This document shows positions 5,506 through 9,446 of a stretch of 9,446 bases of DNA, piece by piece. A model generated the notes under the pieces. The model was given only the letters and a program-made list of their open reading frames with translations, was not told the origin of the DNA and searched no databases. The stretch's first letter is position 1, and each line of letters begins with the position of its first letter. Source of the stretch: Desulfovibrio sp. OttesenSCG-928-G15 (lineage in GTDB: Bacteria; Desulfobacterota; Desulfovibrionia; Desulfovibrionales; Desulfovibrionaceae); contig JAJDIC010000080.1 of the NCBI GenBank assembly GCA_030266525.1, positions 1 to 9,446 on the forward strand, written 5' to 3'. The translations under genes and the position numbers were made by a program.

Positions 5506-6588
5506 ATGGATTCTCAGGAACACGATACCACTTCTACAGTCTTGGCGCATATCCGAAAGCTGCTTGTTGAGCGTGATGTTGCGCAAATGCCCGAGGTGGG
5601 CGAGCAATATCCCGATCTCGTGTTCGTGCATGCGTATATTGCCGAATTACGCAGAGCAGTGGAAGGGATTTCGCGCGGCGAGCTTTCCATGGAAATTACG
5701 CAGCGCGGGTTTCTTTGCGGCACCCTCAAAGGCTTGCAGGCCAGGCTTTTACATCTTGTCTGGCAGTTGCAGCAGGTGGCAAACGGCGATTTGTCCTGCC
5801 AGATTGATTTTATGGGTGAATTTTCTTCCTCCTTCAACGTTATGGTGGCCCAGCTGGACTCCGCGCTTACGGCGCTTCGACGTAAGGAAGATGAATTGAC
5901 CAAGCTTACAGACACCTTGCGCCACGAAGTCAGACTCAAAGGAGAAGCCCTTACCGCCCTTAGCGTAAGCGAGGCCAATTTCCGGTATCAGGCTTCCCAT
6001 GACGCCCTGACCGGGGTGTTTAACCGGCGTTCGTTTTTCGAGCTGGCCGGAGACGAACTTGGGCAGGCGGCAAATGCGGGCGTTCCCTGTTGTGTCGCTC
6101 TTTTGGATCTGGATGATTTTAAGCAGTTTAACGATACCTTCGGCCATCTTGATGGCGATGAAGCCCTTCGCCACGTTACCGCAGTGATATCGCAGGGATT
6201 GCGCAAGCAGGATATTATCGGAAGGTATGGCGGTGAGGAATTTGTTTGCCTGTTTCCCGAACTGGATGTCAAAAGGGCGCGTATTGTGCTTGAACGCCTT
6301 CGCGCACGGGTAGAGCGAAACCTGGTACACACCGGCAGGGGGCCTGTTCCCATCACAACCAGTATCGGTTTTGTTTGTGTGGTGCCGGAAGCGTTGGCCC
6401 AGTCGCCGGAGCTTGATCAGAAAGAAGGAAAAAACGTAAGCAACAGCGAGTTTTTGGAAAAGGTTCTGCGTCAGGTTGATCAATACCTGTACAAGGCCAA
6501 GAATAATGGCAAGAACCGGGTGGAAGGGGGGTGCTATGACGTTCCGTCTGTCTATTCCTGCGATTTGCAGGCGATAAACGCATCCTGA
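5506..6588 (+). CDS. GGDEF diguanylate cyclase with HAMP-like N-terminus
   Basis: This 360-aa protein should make c-di-GMP from two GTP. Residues 40-120 contain a soluble HAMP-like relay with the recurring segments GTLKGLQARLLHLVWQLQQV and ANGDL...DFMGEFSSSFN; no transmembrane segment is present. A coiled coil (about 118-155) leads into the GGDEF domain (about 165-345): DALTGVFNRRSF, DLDDFKQFND (201-210), the intact active-site loop GGEEF (242-246), and RKQD (233-236) five residues ahead of it, which is the RxxD inhibitory site for product feedback. The domain therefore looks active and feedback-controlled. The start at 5506 is set by AAGGGAG at 5492-5498. It has no ligand-binding input domain, which makes the V4R protein encoded 218 bases upstream a natural candidate input. 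It ends 19 bases before the GT41-like gene, suggesting co-transcription. Confidence 0.95.
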   Translation: MDSQEHDTTSTVLAHIRKLLVERDVAQMPEVGEQYPDLVFVHAYIAELRRAVEGISRGELSMEITQRGFLCGTLKGLQARLLHLVWQLQQVANGDLSCQIDFMGEFSSSFNVMVAQLDSALTALRRKEDELTKLTDTLRHEVRLKGEALTALSVSEANFRYQASHDALTGVFNRRSFFELAGDELGQAANAGVPCCVALLDLDDFKQFNDTFGHLDGDEALRHVTAVISQGLRKQDIIGRYGGEEFVCLFPELDVKRARIVLERLRARVERNLVHTGRGPVPITTSIGFVCVVPEALAQSPELDQKEGKNVSNSEFLEKVLRQVDQYLYKAKNNGKNRVEGGCYDVPSVYSCDLQAINAS

Positions 6589-6607
6589 TCGGAATTTCGG
6601 ATACGTG

Positions 6608-8869
6608 ATGGATTTTTTGCCGATATTTGCCAAACTCATGCAGCTTGAACGCTGGGATGAAGCCAGTGATATGGCGCGTAAAGCCTTGAAGGCTTCTCCC
6701 GCGCCTGGCCCCTGGCCCATGCTGTGTTCCCGGGCGCACGCTGCCGCAGGACGGCACAAGGAGGCCCTTGCCTTTGGGCAAATGGCGCAGGAAGTGGAAA
6801 ACGCTTCTTCCGTAAACGGCCCGGAAACCATGGCTGCCATGTGGTTTTCCGCCGGGTTGGCGGCTCTTTTGAACAAGGACCATGCTGCCGCCCTGCAAGC
6901 CCTGAGCAACGCTCATGCGATAGACCCGACCATCCCTGACCTTGCTCGTCACCTGGCGCTTGCCGCGCAGTTGTCCCGCCAATACGACAAAGCCGTTGCC
7001 ATGTATGGGCAGCTACTTGATGCGCAACCCGAAGACAGCCAGGCCCGGTACAATATGTACCTGTGCCTTGTGGAATCCGGTGCAGAGGATGCGGCGCGAG
7101 AAATTGTGCGTTTGTGGCCGAAAAACGGGCGCGCGTCTTCTGAATATCTACTGGCCTCGGCCCGTCTGAGGGAGCATGACGGTGCATATGCCGACTGTCT
7201 GGCTTTGCTGGAAGCGGGTATTCCCGCTGATATCCCGGCAGAACAGGGGGCCAGACTGGACTGCCTTCGCGGGCGCTGCCTTCGGGCCATGGGAGATATC
7301 TCCCCGGCCATTACGGCCTTTCAGGATGCTTTGAAAAAAGACGCTTCGTCTTCCGCTGCCGTGAATGAATTGTGGATGACCCTGCAGGCTGAGGGAGAAT
7401 ACAGAGAGGCGGAAGAAACTCTGGACCGCTTCGCAAAGACGCACCCGCCGGACCCGATTCTGGAGGTGAAACGCGCCTTGCATGTTCCGCCCATCCTGCG
7501 CTCGGCAGAGCAGGCCGATGCCATTCGCGGGCGCATACGCGATTTTCTTGCCGTTCCAAAGCCGTATCAGATACTGGGGCGTTTGCTGGAAGTTGTTGAC
7601 AGCCCGCCTTTTTACCTTGCCTTTCACGACAGGGACGATAAGACGCTGCTGCAATCATTGACCGCTTTTTTGCAAAAACACACTACGCGCCAAGGCCTTG
7701 ATGGCGTTAACGGCGCAAACGGGGCTGGTGCCGCTGACAAAGGCGGCAACGTTGACGGGCCTGATAGCGCAGGGTACAGGCAAAGCCAGGTGCCGCTTCG
7801 GCCTGAGCATGCCATGCGTGTGGGCTTCATTTCCCGGCATTTCACCAACCACACCATCATGTCGTACTTTTACCGGCTGCTGTATAGCCTCTGCCCCCGC
7901 TTCGGGCAGAGCTATATTCTGGAATTTCCACAGGAAGACAACCAGTTCAGGCGAGATCTTGCCGGAAGGGCCACGCTGGTAAGCCTGCCCGTCAATCTGG
8001 ACGCGGCAAAAAGCGTGGTGCGCGAACTGGACCTTGACCTTCTTGTCTACACGGACCTTGGTATGGACCCGCTCACCTGGTGTCTGGCTTTTTCCCGCCT
8101 GGCCAAGGTGCAATGCGCTTTGTACGGACACCCTGTTACCACGGGCCTTGCCCATATCGACTATTTTCTGTCACCGGCGGTTATGGAACCGATCGGTGCA
8201 AAGGCGCATTACAGCGAACAGCTCCAGACTTTCCCGGGCCTCCTCTGCGGGTTCATTCCCCCGCCGCTTCCTCAGGCCGTTCCCACGAAAAAATCAAGGG
8301 ATAGAGTGTATCTATGCGCTCAGAGCCTGTTCAAGATCCATCCGGATATGGACGGTGTTTTCCACCACATCCTGTCCCAGGACCCGGACGCGGTCATTCA
8401 CTGTTTTGCCTCCCGCAGGCAATACGAAACAGATGCGTTTCGTGAGCGCTTGCAACGTTCCCTGCCTGCCATGCAGCACAGGGTCCGCATGCTGCCGCAA
8501 TGTTCGGAAGAAGACTTTTTTGAGCATCTGCTCGGCGCGGATGCTGTGCTGGACAGCCCGCACTTCAGTGGCGGAAGCACCTCGTTTAAGGCGCTGGGAA
8601 TAGGCGTTCCTGTGGTGACCTTTGAGGGGCGCTTCATGCGCGGCAGGCAGACAGCCGGGATGTACCGGCACCTGGATGTGCAAGGACTTACCGCAGATTC
8701 CCTGGAGAGCTTCGGCGAGCTTGCCCTGCACATGGCCCATTCTTCGGATTTTCGGCGTGATAAGGGGCGCGAGCTGATAACACAACGCGACCGTTTGTTT
8801 TCACTGGATTCGGTCGATTATCTGGAGCAGTTTTTCAAAAGCCTGCCGGGAAAAACAGCTTCCCGGTAA
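6608..8869 (+). CDS. TPR plus O-GlcNAc-transferase-like (GT41) glycosyltransferase
   Basis: This 753-aa cytoplasmic protein joins an N-terminal TPR-like helical region (about 1-290, with clear units near 121-158 and 228-280) to a GT41-type catalytic region (about 400-745), as in OGT and SPINDLY, which glycosylate proteins. A Gly/Asn/Asp-rich linker lies at about 362-395. Catalytic-region motifs are RVGFISRHFTNHT (404-416), where His415 aligns with the active-site region His of OGT; GHPVTTG (507-513) and IDYF; HYSEQLQTFPG (534-544); SLFKIHP (573-579) with the donor-binding Lys576; and VLDSPHFSGGSTS (647-659). The Asp common after the GGTT motif in bacterial OGT-like proteins is Lys661 here. 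GHP-TT also recalls HMW1C N-glycosyltransferases. ATG 6608 is chosen over the adjacent GTG at 6605, with a weak GGA at 6599. Upstream lies the cyclase, downstream another glycosyltransferase. A protein acceptor such as flagellin or a surface adhesin is likely but not shown. Confidence 0.92.
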   Translation: MDFLPIFAKLMQLERWDEASDMARKALKASPAPGPWPMLCSRAHAAAGRHKEALAFGQMAQEVENASSVNGPETMAAMWFSAGLAALLNKDHAAALQALSNAHAIDPTIPDLARHLALAAQLSRQYDKAVAMYGQLLDAQPEDSQARYNMYLCLVESGAEDAAREIVRLWPKNGRASSEYLLASARLREHDGAYADCLALLEAGIPADIPAEQGARLDCLRGRCLRAMGDISPAITAFQDALKKDASSSAAVNELWMTLQAEGEYREAEETLDRFAKTHPPDPILEVKRALHVPPILRSAEQADAIRGRIRDFLAVPKPYQILGRLLEVVDSPPFYLAFHDRDDKTLLQSLTAFLQKHTTRQGLDGVNGANGAGAADKGGNVDGPDSAGYRQSQVPLRPEHAMRVGFISRHFTNHTIMSYFYRLLYSLCPRFGQSYILEFPQEDNQFRRDLAGRATLVSLPVNLDAAKSVVRELDLDLLVYTDLGMDPLTWCLAFSRLAKVQCALYGHPVTTGLAHIDYFLSPAVMEPIGAKAHYSEQLQTFPGLLCGFIPPPLPQAVPTKKSRDRVYLCAQSLFKIHPDMDGVFHHILSQDPDAVIHCFASRRQYETDAFRERLQRSLPAMQHRVRMLPQCSEEDFFEHLLGADAVLDSPHFSGGSTSFKALGIGVPVVTFEGRFMRGRQTAGMYRHLDVQGLTADSLESFGELALHMAHSSDFRRDKGRELITQRDRLFSLDSVDYLEQFFKSLPGKTASR

Positions 8870-8961
8870 ACAGTCGCTGCAACATCCATTTCGGCTTTGG
8901 CCCAAACCTTCAAGTACTCCTTGAGGGCTTGGGACGGAGGCGGTTTTACCTGGAGGGCTTC

Positions 8962-9446
8962 ATGCCTCGGCATAACGTTCTGGTTATTGTTTTTGCGGAT
9001 AACGCCTGCGCCCGGCTGGGTGTTGTGTTTCCCTTCGAGCGGCTTGAGGAAGAGGGTACAATCAGCACACGCATGTTTACGTCGGGACAGGCAAATGCAA
9101 GTGATGTGGACTGGGCGGATATTGTGGTTTTGCAGCGGGTTTTTTCGCACCTGGACATGGACGTGGCGCTTGAAGCCAGGCGGCAGGGCAAACCTGTGGT
9201 ATATGATATTGACGACAACCTGCTCGATGTTCCCCTGGGCCTTGGGCCGATAGCTGAACTGTATGCCAGGGAAGATGTGCGGCACAATATCAAGACCATT
9301 TTGCGCATGGCCGATCTGGTAAAAACCTCCACAGCGCCTCTGGCCGAAATTCTTACGCCCATTGCCGGGAAAAAACCGCTGGTACTGTCGCCCATGAATC
9401 ACGACGAGATGTACGCCCCCGTCAGGCGATCACAGGATGGTGTTTT
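8962..9446 (+). CDS. glycosyltransferase, N-terminal part (runs off the window)
   Basis: The frame is open from ATG 8962 to the window end, 161 codons, with no stop. GGAGGG at 8952-8957 gives a good ribosome binding site. The protein begins with a Rossmann-like strand (NVLVIVFADNACARLGVVFP), continues with ADIVVLQRVFSHLDMDVALE (52-71) and the segment KPVVYDIDDNLLDVP (77-91), which is typical of a group of GT4-like glycosyltransferases, and then MADLVKTSTAPLAEIL (116-131), the usual end of the N-terminal domain. The donor-binding C-terminal domain is outside the window, so specificity cannot be judged. It starts 92 bases after the GT41-like gene on the same strand with no terminator between them, and is probably in the same unit. 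Confidence 0.87.
   Translation, partial: MPRHNVLVIVFADNACARLGVVFPFERLEEEGTISTRMFTSGQANASDVDWADIVVLQRVFSHLDMDVALEARRQGKPVVYDIDDNLLDVPLGLGPIAELYAREDVRHNIKTILRMADLVKTSTAPLAEILTPIAGKKPLVLSPMNHDEMYAPVRRSQDGV

Noticed and set aside
5749..6909. 386-codon open frame on the minus strand across the cyclase and GT41-like genes
   Set aside because: It crosses two well-supported genes on the other strand, including the GGDEF active site, and shows no domain.

Overview
The window looks like a chromosomal segment of a sulfate-reducing deltaproteobacterium, most likely Desulfovibrio or a close relative. This is inferred from the style of the TrmFO protein, the paired V4R and GGDEF genes, the CgeB-like and GT41-like glycosyltransferases and the moderate GC content. 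No rRNA, tRNA, IS element or CRISPR array is visible.

Layout from left to right. Bases 1-183 hold a possible promoter and a perfect 9-bp hairpin with a T-rich tail lying directly against the ribosome binding site of trmFO. trmFO (184-1650) is an intact tRNA (m5U54) methyltransferase gene with an unusual low-complexity loop encoded by a 12-nt tandem repeat. After two tandem hairpins comes a CgeB-like glycosyltransferase with a long helical C-terminus (1812-3485). A 374-bp intergenic stretch follows; it holds a strong rho-independent terminator reading leftward and a nested foldable segment. A minus-strand gene (3860-4432) encodes a small, very basic, repeat-rich putative lipoprotein. A 330-bp divergent region separates it from a rightward set: a free-standing V4R-domain protein (4763-5287), a GGDEF diguanylate cyclase (5506-6588), a 753-aa TPR plus O-GlcNAc-transferase-like (GT41) glycosyltransferase (6608-8869), and the first 161 codons of another glycosyltransferase that runs off the window (8962-9446).

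How they may work together: the V4R protein is a likely small-ligand sensor and the cyclase has no recognisable ligand-binding domain of its own, so the two may form a split sensor and c-di-GMP output module. The cyclase gene ends only 19 nt before the GT41-like gene, so c-di-GMP synthesis and a glycosyltransferase cluster may be co-transcribed. With the CgeB-like gene nearby, the region resembles a surface or flagellar glycosylation locus, but no flagellin or polysaccharide gene is visible, so the acceptor is unknown. The most distinctive points are the repeat-encoded insert in TrmFO, the hairpins on both sides of trmFO, altered donor-site positions in the GT41-like enzyme, the polyampholyte lipoprotein and the structured intergenic segment.
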